Source of the DNA: Streptomyces bathyalis
GTDB taxonomy: Bacteria > Actinomycetota > Actinomycetes > Streptomycetales > Streptomycetaceae
Length of the DNA: 64,000 nt
Direction of reading: 5' to 3'
NCBI RefSeq assembly: GCF_015910445.1
Contig: NZ_CP048882.1
Coordinates: 4,650,001-4,714,000 of the forward strand
Position numbers and translations under genes: made by a program. Within the stretch, counting starts at the first letter, position 1, and every line of letters begins with the position of its first letter. The notes beneath the pieces are model-generated. The model did not search any database. It worked only from the letters and a program-made list of their open reading frames with translations, and was not told the origin of the DNA. Positions 1 to 9,267 of this stretch are shown here, piece after piece.

Positions 1-50
1 TAGCAGTAGAGGATGAGGAACTTCACGGACCCGACTCGAGGAGTCCCAGC

Positions 51-965
51 ATGACCGCCAGCATCCCGCGACAGGAGACCACGAGCCGCACGCCCGAGGA
101 CGACATCGCGCGGCGGCTGCTCGACTCGTCCGCGCAACTCTCCTACGACCCGCTCACCGAGGTCGACTGGGAGACCCCGCTGGACAAGGACTTCCACGGG
201 GCCAGCCCGGAATGGAGCACCCTCTACGGCACCGCGTACTGGAACGAACTGACCGACGCGCAGCGCAAGGCGCTGACCCGGCAGGAGGCCGCGTCAGTGG
301 CCAGCACCGGTATCTGGTTCGAGATGATCCTTCAGCAGATGATGCTGCGGGACATGTACGCAAAGGACCCGACCGAGGACGCCTTCCAGTGGGCGCTCAC
401 CGAGATCGCCGACGAGTGCCGCCACTCGATCATGTTCGCCCGCGGCGCGAAGAAGCTCCGGGCGCCGGCCTACCGCCCGCACCGGGTGGCGATCGAACTC
501 GGCCGCTTCTTCAAGACCGTCGCGTTCGGTGAGGCTGCGTACGGGGCGATCCTTGTCGCCGAGGAGGTCCTCGACGTCATGCAGCGCGACTGGATGCGCG
601 ACGAACGGGTCGTGCCGTTCGTCCGCACCATCAACAACATCCATGTCGTCGAGGAATCACGGCACATGAAGTTCGCCCGCGACGAGACGCGCAGGCACCT
701 CGCGCGCGCCGGACGGGTGCGCCGTCACATTCACTCTCTCCTGATCTCCGTGGCTGCCTACGTCATCGTGACCAGCATGGTGAACCGGAAGGTGTATGCC
801 AACGCCGGACTGGACGAGGCGCGCGCCCTGCGCGAGGCGAAGGCCAACGAGCACCACAAGTCGATGATGCGCTCAAGCTGTTCGGGCCTGATGGAGTTCC
901 TGACGTCGGTCGGGCTGCTCACCAAGCCCGCGCTGTTCTTCTACAAGCGCGCCAACCTGATCTGA
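51..965 (+). CDS. AurF-like diiron oxygenase
   Basis: A 304-residue soluble protein of the AurF (p-aminobenzoate N-oxygenase) diiron family, which uses a carboxylate-bridged di-iron centre to oxygenate amines or other small substrates. Metal-ligand patterns are visible: Glu91, an ExxH at 122-125 (DECRH), Glu171/172, His198 and a second ExxH at 202-205 (EESRH). The length is typical. The ATG at 51 follows a GAGGAG ribosome site. The gene lies 21 bp upstream of a ferredoxin/ferredoxin-reductase fusion that could supply its electrons, so the two probably form one operon and one redox system. The substrate cannot be read from the sequence. Promoter elements would lie mostly outside the window. 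Confidence 0.88.
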   Translation: MTASIPRQETTSRTPEDDIARRLLDSSAQLSYDPLTEVDWETPLDKDFHGASPEWSTLYGTAYWNELTDAQRKALTRQEAASVASTGIWFEMILQQMMLRDMYAKDPTEDAFQWALTEIADECRHSIMFARGAKKLRAPAYRPHRVAIELGRFFKTVAFGEAAYGAILVAEEVLDVMQRDWMRDERVVPFVRTINNIHVVEESRHMKFARDETRRHLARAGRVRRHIHSLLISVAAYVIVTSMVNRKVYANAGLDEARALREAKANEHHKSMMRSSCSGLMEFLTSVGLLTKPALFFYKRANLI

Positions 966-986
966 CGACTCACGCGAGCGGACGAC

Positions 987-2519
987 ATGGCTTACGCGAT
1001 CACCCAGACCTGCTGCAAGGACGCCAGTTGCGTGTCCGTCTGCCCGGTCAACTGCATACGCCCCACGCCCGAGGAGCGGGACTTCGGCAGTACGGAGATG
1101 CTGCACGTCGACCCGCAGACCTGCATCGACTGCGGCGCATGCGCCGACGCCTGCCCGGTTGACGCCGTCCTCCCGGTCGACAGCCTGGGTGCCGCACAGC
1201 GGGAGTACGCCGACATCAACGCGGCCTACTTCGAGCACGCCGAGGAGGAGTCGGAGGCACGGTCGGCTGAAACCGACGGCCACGGACCGATCTTCCACGC
1301 CTGGGGTGAGCCGGCCTTCGAACGCGTCCTGCCGCCGGACTTCGGGCCGCTGCGCGTCGCGATCGTCGGAACCGGGCCGGCGGGCATGTACGCCGCCGAG
1401 GATCTGCTGCTGCACACCAGGGCCGAAGTGACGCTCGTCGACCGGCTTCCGGCCGCCGGCGGTCTCGTGCGCTACGGCGTGGCTCCGGACCATCCGGCAA
1501 CGAAGAAGGCCGGCGACACCTTCGCCCGCTTCCACACGCATCCTCGCGTGCGGATGCACCTCGGCCTGGAGGTGGGCAGGGACGTCACGGCGGAGGAACT
1601 CGCCGCACACCACGATGCGGTGATCTACGCGGTGGGCGCCGCCGCCGACCGGCGACTGGGGATCCCCGGCGAGGACCGGACGGGCAGCCTCGCCGCGACC
1701 ACCGTCGTCGCCTGGTACAACGCACACCCGGAGGTCGCGCCGGACGCCGTCGATCTCTCGGCCGAACGAGTCGTCGTGGTCGGTAACGGCAACGTCGCCC
1801 TCGACGTCGCCCGCATCCTCGTCTCCGACCCGGAGGCACTGGCCGGCACCGGGATCGCGCGCCACGCGCTGGCGGAGCTGCGCCGCAGCAAGGTGCGCGA
1901 GGTGGTGGTGCTCGGGCGCCGCGATCCGGACCATGCGGCGTACACCCGATCCGAACTGCGCGCTCTGAAGCACCTTCCCGAGGTGGACCTGGTCGTGGAC
2001 GACCACGACCCGCGCATCGGTGCGGTGATCGACGCCGCCGGGCCGAAGGACAAGGCGGCCGTACTGCGGGGTGTGACGCGGGAGGCGGTCGACTGGTCCG
2101 TGGCACCGGATGCGGCCGGGGGGCGGCGCCGCATCGTGTTCCGCTTCCTGTCCGCGCCGATGGAGATGTGCGGGGACGAACACATCCGCGCCGTGCGGGT
2201 CACCGGCGGGAACGGGGAGCTGCAGATCCCGGCCGGCATGGCGCTGCGCGCGATCGGCTACCGCGGAGTGCCCCCCGCGGGGCTGCCGTTCGACGAGGCG
2301 GCCGGGACCGTCCGGCACGAGCACGGCCGGGTGACCGGCAGAGCCGGGACGTACGTGGTGGGTTGGATCAAACGCGGGCCTTCGGGCGGGATCGGAGTCA
2401 ACCGCGCCTGCGCGGCCGAGACGGTCGGCACCTTGCTGGCCGACGCGGTCGCGGGCGTACTGCCCGCGCCGACCGGCAGGCCGAAGGCATTTCACCGCCT
2501 CGCACGCCGCCGCCGATGA
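987..2519 (+). CDS. Ferredoxin-fused ferredoxin-NADP reductase (FprA/FprB type)
   Basis: A 510-residue flavoprotein with an N-terminal bacterial ferredoxin of about 65 residues fused to a glutathione-reductase-fold reductase. Cluster cysteines lie at 9/10, 15, 19 and 23, then in a classical CxxCxxCxxxCP motif at 46-56. The FAD site is the GTGPAG motif near residue 117 and the NADP site is GNGNVALD near 265. The C-terminal flavin-contact region (GWIKRGPSGGIG) is present. Mycobacterial FprB has the same order of domains. The enzyme moves electrons between NADPH and iron-sulfur proteins. Its position directly behind the AurF-like gene suggests it reduces that diiron enzyme. Confidence 0.9.
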   Translation: MAYAITQTCCKDASCVSVCPVNCIRPTPEERDFGSTEMLHVDPQTCIDCGACADACPVDAVLPVDSLGAAQREYADINAAYFEHAEEESEARSAETDGHGPIFHAWGEPAFERVLPPDFGPLRVAIVGTGPAGMYAAEDLLLHTRAEVTLVDRLPAAGGLVRYGVAPDHPATKKAGDTFARFHTHPRVRMHLGLEVGRDVTAEELAAHHDAVIYAVGAAADRRLGIPGEDRTGSLAATTVVAWYNAHPEVAPDAVDLSAERVVVVGNGNVALDVARILVSDPEALAGTGIARHALAELRRSKVREVVVLGRRDPDHAAYTRSELRALKHLPEVDLVVDDHDPRIGAVIDAAGPKDKAAVLRGVTREAVDWSVAPDAAGGRRRIVFRFLSAPMEMCGDEHIRAVRVTGGNGELQIPAGMALRAIGYRGVPPAGLPFDEAAGTVRHEHGRVTGRAGTYVVGWIKRGPSGGIGVNRACAAETVGTLLADAVAGVLPAPTGRPKAFHRLARRRR

Positions 2520-2611
2520 CCCGCTCTCCGGGCGAGCCTCTCCGCGTGGCGGCCGGCCCCCGGCGCCGCTGATGACCGCGGCGCCCGACTCGGGTGGCGC
2601 CCGGGTGGCCC

Positions 2612-5218
2612 CTATCGCAGCCGTGCCACGAAGCTCCGCCCGTACGAGTGCCGCGTGGTGACCTCGATACGGGTGGCGCCGGGAAGCCGGGTGATGCGCA
2701 CACCGTCGTCCGCGGAGACCGGGCGCAAGGAGCGGCCGCGCAGTGTAATGGCGACCGTGTCGCGTTCGGTGGTCGGATCCGAGACGGCGACCGAAGTGAT
2801 GCCGTCGCCGCCGCGCCGCACGAGCGCCGACGCGGGACCGTCCACGGCGAGGTGCCCGGCGATGTGGGTGCCGGGAGCGAAGGTGTTGGCGGCGAGCAGG
2901 CCCAGGCGGGCGTGACCGATGGCCTGGACGTCAGGGGTGTTGGCGAGGACCCTCAGCGGGCCGTGCGCGTAGCGGCGCAACTGCCGTTCGGTGGCGCCCG
3001 GTACCAGGGCGCAGGCCAGCGTGGTGGTCGGTGCGCCGGGCGGCTGCTCGAAGACGACGCTGAAGACCTGCTTGGTGATCCGGGTGTCGGGGTTGGCGGC
3101 GTTGACGTCCCGGCGGCTGCGGCTGACGGTGTCGAGCGTGACGGTGGGTCGGGGGCCGCGAGGTACGTCTGGGGAGTCCAGGAAGACATAGCCGACTGCC
3201 GTTTTCTCGTCGGCGTTGGCGTAACGCAGCCAGGCGAGCGGCGCCGTACCGGGCCCCCGCCAGCGCGTGGCGTCGCGCAGGCATCCCGTGAGGGAGACGG
3301 CATCCGATTCGGCGGCGATGCGGCTGTCCACCGTGGTGGTCACCGCCCGGCCCGCCGGATCGTGCACCCCGGACGCCAGCACCACGATCTCGTCGTCCAG
3401 CAGGAACCACGACTTGGTGGCACGGGCGTTGCGGTAGGCCACGAAGTCGTCCGGAAGCCGCCCGGCCTGCTTCGCCGCGTAGGCAACGTCGTCGGACAGG
3501 ACCAGCGACGCCGTTCCGTAGGATCCCAGCGTGGCGCCGCCGGAGTGGGAGTCCGTGCCGCACGGGAAGTAGACGTAGGTGTTCTGCTTCTCGGACGAGG
3601 CGGTGAATCCGGCGTCGGGGTTGTCGTACCACTGTGTGCCGTACAGCTCGGGGATCGTCTTGCGGGTCTCCACCGGGGCGGTGACGCCGGCCAGCCGGTA
3701 AGGGGAGACGGCCGTGAAGTAGTCGACGCCGAAGGCATGCGTCTGGTCCTGCCCTGACAGATACAGGTAGTGGGCGCCGTCGCCCTGGAACCACGGCTTG
3801 AGGTTCTCGCCGCTCATGTACTCGTACTTGCTGATCCGGTCCGAACTGCGGGCCAGCGCGAACGACCAGCCAGGGCGGTGGTGGACGGTGCGGTCCATGG
3901 CGTTGAACGCCGTCGTGTACGAGGCGTCCCTGAGGTCGCGGGCGGGGATGGAGTCGTCGGCGAGGATGTCGGCGTATCGGGCGACGGTCACCGGCGAGAC
4001 GAACGCGGTCGGGTCGAGCGGCGCCCTCGCGGACTCGCGTACGAACTTCACATACCCCTTGAGAGCTGTGGCGTCGTCGCCGGAGGAGTGGGCTGCGAGG
4101 TCGCTGACGGCCTCCACCACGGTGGTCGCGTCGCGGTATCCGCTCTTTTCGCGTGACATCCCGCGGCCCTTGACCACCTCCATCATCCAGCCCTCGAAGA
4201 TCACCGGCGCGAAACCGTCCACCACCCACCTGCGCACCACGCCGGCCATGTCGTCCTGCGGCAGGTACGCCGTGCCGTCCAGGATCTTCAGGGTCTGCAC
4301 GACGCGGCTGAGCAACCCCGTTCCGTAGGTACCGGTGTAGGCGACGGAGGCGTGCTGGATGAAGGAGCCGTCGGCGTAGAAGCCGTCCGTGACGCCGTGC
4401 TGGAGGCGGTACGGGTCGATGGTGGCCAGCACGGTGAGCTGGTCGGCGACGGCCTTGCTGACCCGGGCGTCGTCGCCGAGGGCGGCGCCCTGCATGATCC
4501 GGTCGGTGGTGATGTCGGCGAGGTTGGCGCCGGTGTGGAAGCGGGAGTCGAGGTCGACGTCGCCGTCCTTGCCGTTGCGCAGATAGCCGTCCATGGCGGC
4601 GACGTAGGTGGCGGCCAGTTCCGGGCGGTAGGCGGCGAGTTGGTCCCGCAGCAGCACCAGGACCTTGCTCACCTGCTGGGAGATGCCGATCTCCCAGTTG
4701 AACCAGTTGCCGTAGTAACCCTTCGACTGGTCGCCGTAGTAGTGGTCGTACAGCCAGGTCAGGCCGTCGATCACGCGCCGCTGGACGGCCTCGTTGCCGT
4801 GCAGGGGGTTGTCGTCCGCGGGGGTGCGGGTGGCGAGCGCGACCTCGTAGAGGTACTGGAAGGACTTCGTCAGGTTCCGGTCGCTGGTGTCGAGGTCGCC
4901 GAGCCCCTGGAAAAGCTCGCCGTCACCGGCCGCGTCCATCGCGTCCAGATGGTCCTGGGCGGCACCCGTGATGGCCGACACCTTGCCGGCCACCTCGGGG
5001 CGGGCGTCGACCTCGGCAGTGCCCGCTAAGACGGCGACCGTGTTGTCGATGAGCCGGGCCAGGTCTCCCCCTGGCTGCGCCGGGAGGTGCCCCCTGGCAC
5101 CTCTCCCGGTGGCGGGGTCGCGGGGGGCGGCTGCCGCCCGGGCGCGCAGCGGATCGGCGAGGGCGAGCAGCGCACTCGCGGGGACCATGGACAACAGGGC
5201 GCGGCGCGACAGTTCCAT
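2612..5218 (-). CDS. Secreted polysaccharide lyase family 8 (hyaluronate/xanthan/chondroitin lyase type)
   Basis: An 868-residue exported lyase that would cleave uronic-acid polysaccharides by beta-elimination. The start at 5218 puts a GGAG ribosome site about 7 bases upstream and leaves the N-terminus MELSRRALLS followed by a hydrophobic stretch, a Tat-like signal; an upstream start at 5269 would bury it. Family 8 landmarks are visible in order: the helical-domain motif NWFNWEIG with the catalytic Asn, then DGSFIQH with the catalytic His and the following YxGxYG Tyr, then a beta-sandwich C-terminal half. The precise polymer (hyaluronan, xanthan or chondroitin) cannot be decided. The gene stands alone, convergent with the ferredoxin-reductase gene. 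Confidence 0.9.
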   Translation of the reverse strand: MELSRRALLSMVPASALLALADPLRARAAAAPRDPATGRGARGHLPAQPGGDLARLIDNTVAVLAGTAEVDARPEVAGKVSAITGAAQDHLDAMDAAGDGELFQGLGDLDTSDRNLTKSFQYLYEVALATRTPADDNPLHGNEAVQRRVIDGLTWLYDHYYGDQSKGYYGNWFNWEIGISQQVSKVLVLLRDQLAAYRPELAATYVAAMDGYLRNGKDGDVDLDSRFHTGANLADITTDRIMQGAALGDDARVSKAVADQLTVLATIDPYRLQHGVTDGFYADGSFIQHASVAYTGTYGTGLLSRVVQTLKILDGTAYLPQDDMAGVVRRWVVDGFAPVIFEGWMMEVVKGRGMSREKSGYRDATTVVEAVSDLAAHSSGDDATALKGYVKFVRESARAPLDPTAFVSPVTVARYADILADDSIPARDLRDASYTTAFNAMDRTVHHRPGWSFALARSSDRISKYEYMSGENLKPWFQGDGAHYLYLSGQDQTHAFGVDYFTAVSPYRLAGVTAPVETRKTIPELYGTQWYDNPDAGFTASSEKQNTYVYFPCGTDSHSGGATLGSYGTASLVLSDDVAYAAKQAGRLPDDFVAYRNARATKSWFLLDDEIVVLASGVHDPAGRAVTTTVDSRIAAESDAVSLTGCLRDATRWRGPGTAPLAWLRYANADEKTAVGYVFLDSPDVPRGPRPTVTLDTVSRSRRDVNAANPDTRITKQVFSVVFEQPPGAPTTTLACALVPGATERQLRRYAHGPLRVLANTPDVQAIGHARLGLLAANTFAPGTHIAGHLAVDGPASALVRRGGDGITSVAVSDPTTERDTVAITLRGRSLRPVSADDGVRITRLPGATRIEVTTRHSYGRSFVARLR

Positions 5219-5466
5219 GGGGCGCTCCACTTTTTGGGCCGTATGCCGGAAAAGGCTCGCCGTATCCAAGCAACGGGGCCCGGTGGTGTCAACGCGTCAG
5301 TACCACCGGGAGCACACTCCGCAGCCGGATCACGGCTCTGAACTCGGGGCCCTGGTCGGGCGGTTGGACCTGCCGGGGGCACAACCAGGAGGGCAAGCTC
5401 AGTGACGGCGCGACCGGCGCCCGATCACCTCTGCATCGCGCATCAGGTCCTGGCGTGGCCGGCTGA

Positions 5467-6873
5467 TCAGGGCGTCTCTGCCCTGGCCCGGCTGTATACC
5501 CCGAGTGTCAGGCCCCGTGGTGAGGTTCCTTTCGAACCCGAGCCCGTAAGCAGGTCTGACGCCCTGATGCGATGCAGGTGGATCAAGACGTCGTAGGACC
5601 GTCCCAGAGTGACCATGTTCTCGGGGTCGGGGTAGTCGGTGCCGATGCTGCGGGTGGGCCGGGCTTGGTCCAGCCAGGTGCGTGCCGGGGCAGGCGCGGT
5701 GCGCATGTCCAGGAAGTAGTCCTGGGGACGCACCCTGTGCAAGGTGTGCTCGTTGTTGCCGGCCTTCGCCGGTCCGACCGTGAAGGGCTTCCACTCACGG
5801 TCCGCTCCCATCGCGTTGAACGAGCCCTCGTTGAAGGTGAATCCCGCACTGACATATCGCGTGCCGAGACGCTCGCGCAGGAAGGCGCCTTGCGTCTTGG
5901 GATACCACTCGGGCCGGTCGCTTCGGTAGGCGACGTGTCCGTTGTGAGCGGACAGCAGAATCTTGTGCCCGGTCTGCTGATGCCACCAGACGGTGTTGTC
6001 GGCCATGGCCTCGTCGCGATACAGCAGGGCCTGTTTCAGCCCGTTCGTGGTCGCCAGATCGTAGGAGAGCCAGGTGGCGGTCTGGGCTAGGGAACGCGCG
6101 TGCTGCACGGTCCAGGTGAACTCCTCCGGATTCGATCCCGGAAACCGTTGCAGGAGTGTCAGTGCCTGGCGAACCTGACCGGCGATCGCCTGGCGCTGGG
6201 ACAGCGGTTGGCGCAGGTATGCGTCCATGTCGGGGAAGGACTGGAACTTCCTGTACATGGTGTTGAACGTCGGCAGCATCGTCGGGGCGTTGCGCTGGAT
6301 GTACTCGGTCACCCTGTCGACGAGTTCCTCGCCCAAGGTGGGGTAGTTGATGTCGTCGCCCATGAATTGGACCTTGTTCGGGTTCTGGGTGTTGTGGGCG
6401 CGCATCCATTCGACGAGGTCCAGGTATTCGCGCGCGTTCCACGGTGTCTGCTTCGGGAACTCCTCACGCATGATCTCGCGCGCGTCGCCCTCTCCGTGAA
6501 GGACGTAGTCATTGAGCTTCAGTCCGGCACTCCAGCCCGTCTCGAGCGAGAACGTCGTGAATCCCTTCTCCTTGACCAGGTATCGGAAGACACGGTCCTT
6601 CATGGTGAAGAACTCACGTGAACCGTGCGTGGCTTCGCCCAGCCCCAGCACCTTGGCGTCACCGACCATCTGACCGAGGGTCTCCAAGTCGCTTACGTCG
6701 CCGTCGGGTTCGGTGGATTGCAGCGTGTGAGCGTGTTGGTTCAAAGCGGGCAGGGGATCGTCCCCGGCGGGGCTCGCCTGGGCGGGCAGTACAGCCGCCT
6801 CCGTGCTCATGCCCACCAGCACCGGTGTGAGCAGCAGCGGCAGAAACCGACGTCGATCGAGCAGATACGGCAT
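5467..6873 (-). CDS. Secreted erythromycin esterase family protein
   Basis: A 468-residue member of the erythromycin esterase (EreA/B-like) family. The start at 6873 follows a GGGAG ribosome site and gives an N-terminus with a DRRRF twin-arginine-like patch and a hydrophobic segment (LLLTPVLVGM), so the mature enzyme is probably exported. The family motif GEATHGSREFF, with the catalytic-site Glu and His, lies near residue 75. Many family members hydrolyse macrolactones, but most environmental homologues have no proven substrate, so macrolide resistance should not be assumed. Neighbouring genes on the same strand are also secreted hydrolases, but with gaps too large for a clear operon. Confidence 0.85.
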   Translation of the reverse strand: MPYLLDRRRFLPLLLTPVLVGMSTEAAVLPAQASPAGDDPLPALNQHAHTLQSTEPDGDVSDLETLGQMVGDAKVLGLGEATHGSREFFTMKDRVFRYLVKEKGFTTFSLETGWSAGLKLNDYVLHGEGDAREIMREEFPKQTPWNAREYLDLVEWMRAHNTQNPNKVQFMGDDINYPTLGEELVDRVTEYIQRNAPTMLPTFNTMYRKFQSFPDMDAYLRQPLSQRQAIAGQVRQALTLLQRFPGSNPEEFTWTVQHARSLAQTATWLSYDLATTNGLKQALLYRDEAMADNTVWWHQQTGHKILLSAHNGHVAYRSDRPEWYPKTQGAFLRERLGTRYVSAGFTFNEGSFNAMGADREWKPFTVGPAKAGNNEHTLHRVRPQDYFLDMRTAPAPARTWLDQARPTRSIGTDYPDPENMVTLGRSYDVLIHLHRIRASDLLTGSGSKGTSPRGLTLGVYSRARAETP

Positions 6874-7209
6874 ACAATGCTCCCTGGTATCAAGTCGAAT
6901 CCATCGCCATATCCCCGGCTTCGAATGTGCGAAGGGGAATCGGAGCTTCCATACGGCTGCACCTACGGGTCGTGCCGACGTAATCACCGTCGTGGTTCCG
7001 AGATCGGGCGACGGACATTGCGAGATGTGCGCCGGTTGCGACAAGCTGAATCGCTTGGCGGGCAGACCCCTGTGAGCGAACTCCTCGATGCTCTGGCGGG
7101 TTTCGAGCGGGAACTCCGTCCTCTTCGCGCTGGGCTTTGACGATCAGCTCGGGGTCAACCCGGTGGTGTCCCCTGCCGGTCGCAACCGGCAGGGGACGGT
7201 CGATCCCGG
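6874..7209. other. Intergenic region, 336 bp
   Basis: The stretch between the erythromycin esterase-like gene and the esterase gene. It holds the esterase terminator hairpin at 7170-7195 and presumably the promoter of the erythromycin esterase-like gene. I see no convincing coding sequence. Confidence 0.6.
7170..7195 (-). terminator. Hairpin terminator of the PHB-depolymerase-like gene
   Basis: A perfect 11-bp inverted repeat (CCCCTGCCGGT / ACCGGCAGGGG) with a 4-base loop, 15 bases past the stop codon of the esterase gene. It lacks a clear U tract, as is usual in Streptomyces. Confidence 0.75.
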
Positions 7210-8256
7210 TCAGCCTCCCAATCCCCAGTCCTTCGCGATGTATTGGCTGGAGCAGATGGTGTCGAAGAAGTTCGCGCCGGTCTTCCCGCACCCTTCGCTG
7301 GGCTTCACGGGTGTGCCGTGTGCCATGCCTTCGATGCTGTAGTTGCGTACGACGACGTCACCGTTGCCGTCCTTGTAGTCGGAGCGGGTGGTGCCGCCCG
7401 GCAGCGACTCGGTGCCGTCGGCTTCCTGATCGGCGCCCAGCACGTTCGTCCACTGCTTCACGGACTCGGTGGCGTTCTTCGGGACCACCTTCGTGTCCGC
7501 CGTACCGTGCCAGATCGACACCTTGGGCCGGGGGCCCGAGTGGCCCGGGGCGGCCTTCTTGGCGATGTCGCCCCACTGGGCCGCGGACTTGCTGACGCCG
7601 GGGCTCATGCAAGTCCACGCTTCCGCCGAGCTGTTGGCGCAGCCGTGCGGCAGCCCGGCTATCACGGCACCGCCCGCGAAGACGTCCGGGTAGGACGCCA
7701 TCATCGACGACGTCATGCCGCCGCCCGCCGACAGCCCTGTGATGAAGACCCTCTTCGGGTCCGCCTTCAGGTCGGCGATGGTCTTGTCCACCATCTGCTT
7801 GATCGACAGTGCTTCGCCCTTGTCACGCCCGACGTCGCCGGGCTCGAACCAGTTGAAGCACTTCAGACCGTTGTTGGCCAGTTCCTGCTGTGGCGCGACG
7901 ACGGAGAACTTGCCGGCGTCGGCGAACTTCTGCCAGCCCGCGTTGTCGAAGTACATCTGCGCGTCCTGATTGCAGCCGTGCAGTGCGAGGACGACGGGGC
8001 TGCCTTCGGGCAGTCCGTCCGGCTTGTAGCGGAACATGCTGAGCGCGCCGGGATTCGAGCCGAAGTTGCTGACCTTCTCCAACCCTGCGGCTGCCTTCCC
8101 TTCCGTCACGCCTGCGTTGCTCGCATCGGACAACTCGGTGGACGGGGCGCTGTCGGCTCCGTAGCTGACGGCCTGTGAGGTGCCCACCAGAGTGGCGAGC
8201 CCGACGGCTGTGACGGTTGTGATCAGTAGAGCTGCCTTTCGAAATGCCACTTTCAT
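7210..8256 (-). CDS. Secreted PHB depolymerase/feruloyl esterase-type hydrolase
   Basis: A 348-residue alpha/beta hydrolase of the extracellular PHB-depolymerase (PhaZ/LpqC-like) family. The start at 8256 has a strong GAAGGAG ribosome site and reveals a Sec signal peptide (MKVAFRKAALLITTVTAVGLA). The oxyanion-hole region LALHGCNQD, the nucleophile elbow GLSAGGG and a C-terminal catalytic His in EGMAHGTPV are all present. Six cysteines, several near the C-terminus, suggest disulfides in the secreted form. Likely substrates are short-chain polyesters or feruloyl/acetyl esters of plant polymers; the sequence does not decide. A perfect hairpin ends the transcript. Confidence 0.88.
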   Translation of the reverse strand: MKVAFRKAALLITTVTAVGLATLVGTSQAVSYGADSAPSTELSDASNAGVTEGKAAAGLEKVSNFGSNPGALSMFRYKPDGLPEGSPVVLALHGCNQDAQMYFDNAGWQKFADAGKFSVVAPQQELANNGLKCFNWFEPGDVGRDKGEALSIKQMVDKTIADLKADPKRVFITGLSAGGGMTSSMMASYPDVFAGGAVIAGLPHGCANSSAEAWTCMSPGVSKSAAQWGDIAKKAAPGHSGPRPKVSIWHGTADTKVVPKNATESVKQWTNVLGADQEADGTESLPGGTTRSDYKDGNGDVVVRNYSIEGMAHGTPVKPSEGCGKTGANFFDTICSSQYIAKDWGLGG

Positions 8257-8640
8257 TGCGACTCCTTCTGTGGGAATCCCGTGGGGGGATCGTGGTGACC
8301 GTAAGGGCTTTCCAGGTCGGTGCCGAACGTGGCGTACGTCCAAATGTGACGGGCCGTGAGTGTGGATCCGACACACTGGGCGGACATGTGCCAGCTTGGC
8401 TCTGCGGCATGGAACCGCAGGTCACACCCGCACTCGAATCCCGTCTTCTCGGCCACGGTCAACTACGAGCAACTCGTCACCAGACTCGGTGGCGGCGTCG
8501 TACGCCGGAAGCAACGGGCGGAGCCCTCGCCAGAGGCGAAGGGCTCCGCTGGCCGATTGAGGCCCGGGGCCCGTCAGTTGTCCCACGTGTCGACCCCGAT
8601 GACCTTGCAGTGGGCGTCGAGGGCCTCGAACCTGGGTTGC
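8257..8640. other. Intergenic region upstream of the recombinase remnant
   Basis: About 380 bp containing the promoter side of the esterase gene and a terminator-like inverted repeat at about 8518-8550 (CGGAGCCCT / AGGGCTCCG with a short loop). No intact gene is recognisable. The hairpin may have ended a gene now lost by decay. Confidence 0.45.
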
Positions 8641-9030
8641 GATTCGGTGAGCATGGTCGGAAGCGTCTCGTGCGCCACCTCGAGCGCGTGGACGAGCCGG
8701 ACGCAGACCTCATCCGGGACATCAACGCACGACGGGCGGAGCTCCGCGCCGAACGGGACCGTCTCCAGCAGCTCGATGGTCCGAAAGACGAGATCCACAA
8801 GGCGCCGAATCCAGCACTGCTGCGACAGCTGCCCGTCTTCCCGCTGGACCCTTGCCAGCCTGCCGGACGACATCTCGCGCCGGCTCTTCGAAGCACTCCG
8901 GTTGGAGATCCGCTACGAGCCAACCACGAACATTGCCGCCGGCAGGGTCACGCTGGCTGACGAAACGATCAAGGCTGTCGCTCAGGCCAGCCAGGACGAC
9001 TCGGTCGTCCCGCTGGAACCTCGAAGGGCA
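8640..9030 (+). pseudogene. Serine recombinase C-terminal remnant, frameshifted
   Basis: Two adjacent reading frames together read like the coiled-coil and C-terminal end of a large serine recombinase. The first gives ADLIRDINARRAELRAERDRLQQ and then PALLRQLP, up to about 8845. The sense then continues in the next frame as LPDDISRRLFEALRLEIRYEPTTN. A single-base change near 8845 splits it, and no N-terminal catalytic domain is present. It lies immediately outside the left att site of the AICE, so it is probably debris of an earlier mobile element at this locus. The exact 5' limit is uncertain. Confidence 0.6.
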
Positions 9031-9045
9031 GCGCAGGCGATAAAG

Positions 9046-9082
9046 GACGAGGTGAGGCCTGCTTCTGAGACCTCACCTCGTC
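9046..9082 (-). terminator. Chromosomal terminator hairpin next to the left att site
   Basis: A perfect 12-bp inverted repeat (GACGAGGTGAGG / CCTCACCTCGTC) with a 13-base loop, about 12 bases from the duplicated tRNA 3' end. Before the AICE arrived it would have lain directly downstream of the tRNA-Arg gene and probably ended its transcript. Confidence 0.65.
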
Positions 9083-9093
9083 ATCCTTCTGTG

Positions 9094-9138
9094 TGGTGCC
9101 CCCGGCAGGATTCGAACCTGCGACACCCGCTTTAGGAG
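9094..9138. repeat. Left attachment site (duplicate of the tRNA-Arg 3' end)
   Basis: A 45-bp sequence identical to 21882-21926. It covers the tRNA 3' terminus, T arm, variable region and anticodon-stem side through TTTAGGAG, after which the two copies diverge. It is the left boundary produced by site-specific integration into tRNA-Arg(CCU). Confidence 0.93.
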
Positions 9139-9223
9139 CTAGATCGGGGTATCGCTCTGGGGCTGATCTGCCGGTGAACTCGGTGCCTCTGGGGGTGCCT
9201 CGATGCGTCGGTGTGCATGGGTG

Positions 9224-9246
9224 TTGATGTCAGTCGTGGATGTCAG
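9224..9246. repeat. Integrase arm-type site, left end
   Basis: TTGATGTCAG, 5 bases, then GATGTCA: two GATGTCA motifs 13 bp apart. The same arrangement with two mismatches in 22 bp occurs at 21822-21843 inside the right end. The pairing and position are as expected for arm-type binding sites of a tyrosine integrase or Xis. Confidence 0.6.
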
Positions 9247-9267
9247 CCGCATGCCACTCGCGGGTCC

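Noticed and set aside
873-2495. Long minus-strand open frame opposite the ferredoxin-reductase gene
   Set aside because: It mirrors a well-supported plus-strand gene with intact iron-sulfur and flavin motifs; its product is Arg/Gly/Val-rich without motifs, a typical GC-bias shadow. Similar shadows oppose most genes in the window.
5467-6873. Macrolide resistance gene
   Set aside because: Family membership alone does not show activity on erythromycin; no macrolide-related genes lie nearby.
6873-7044. Upstream start for the erythromycin esterase-like protein
   Set aside because: The extra 57 residues would precede the signal peptide; the start at 6873 has a GGGAG site and restores an export signal.
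8244-9135. Intact gene left of the att site
   Set aside because: Recombinase-like sense switches frame near 8845 and lacks the catalytic domain, so it was called a pseudogene.
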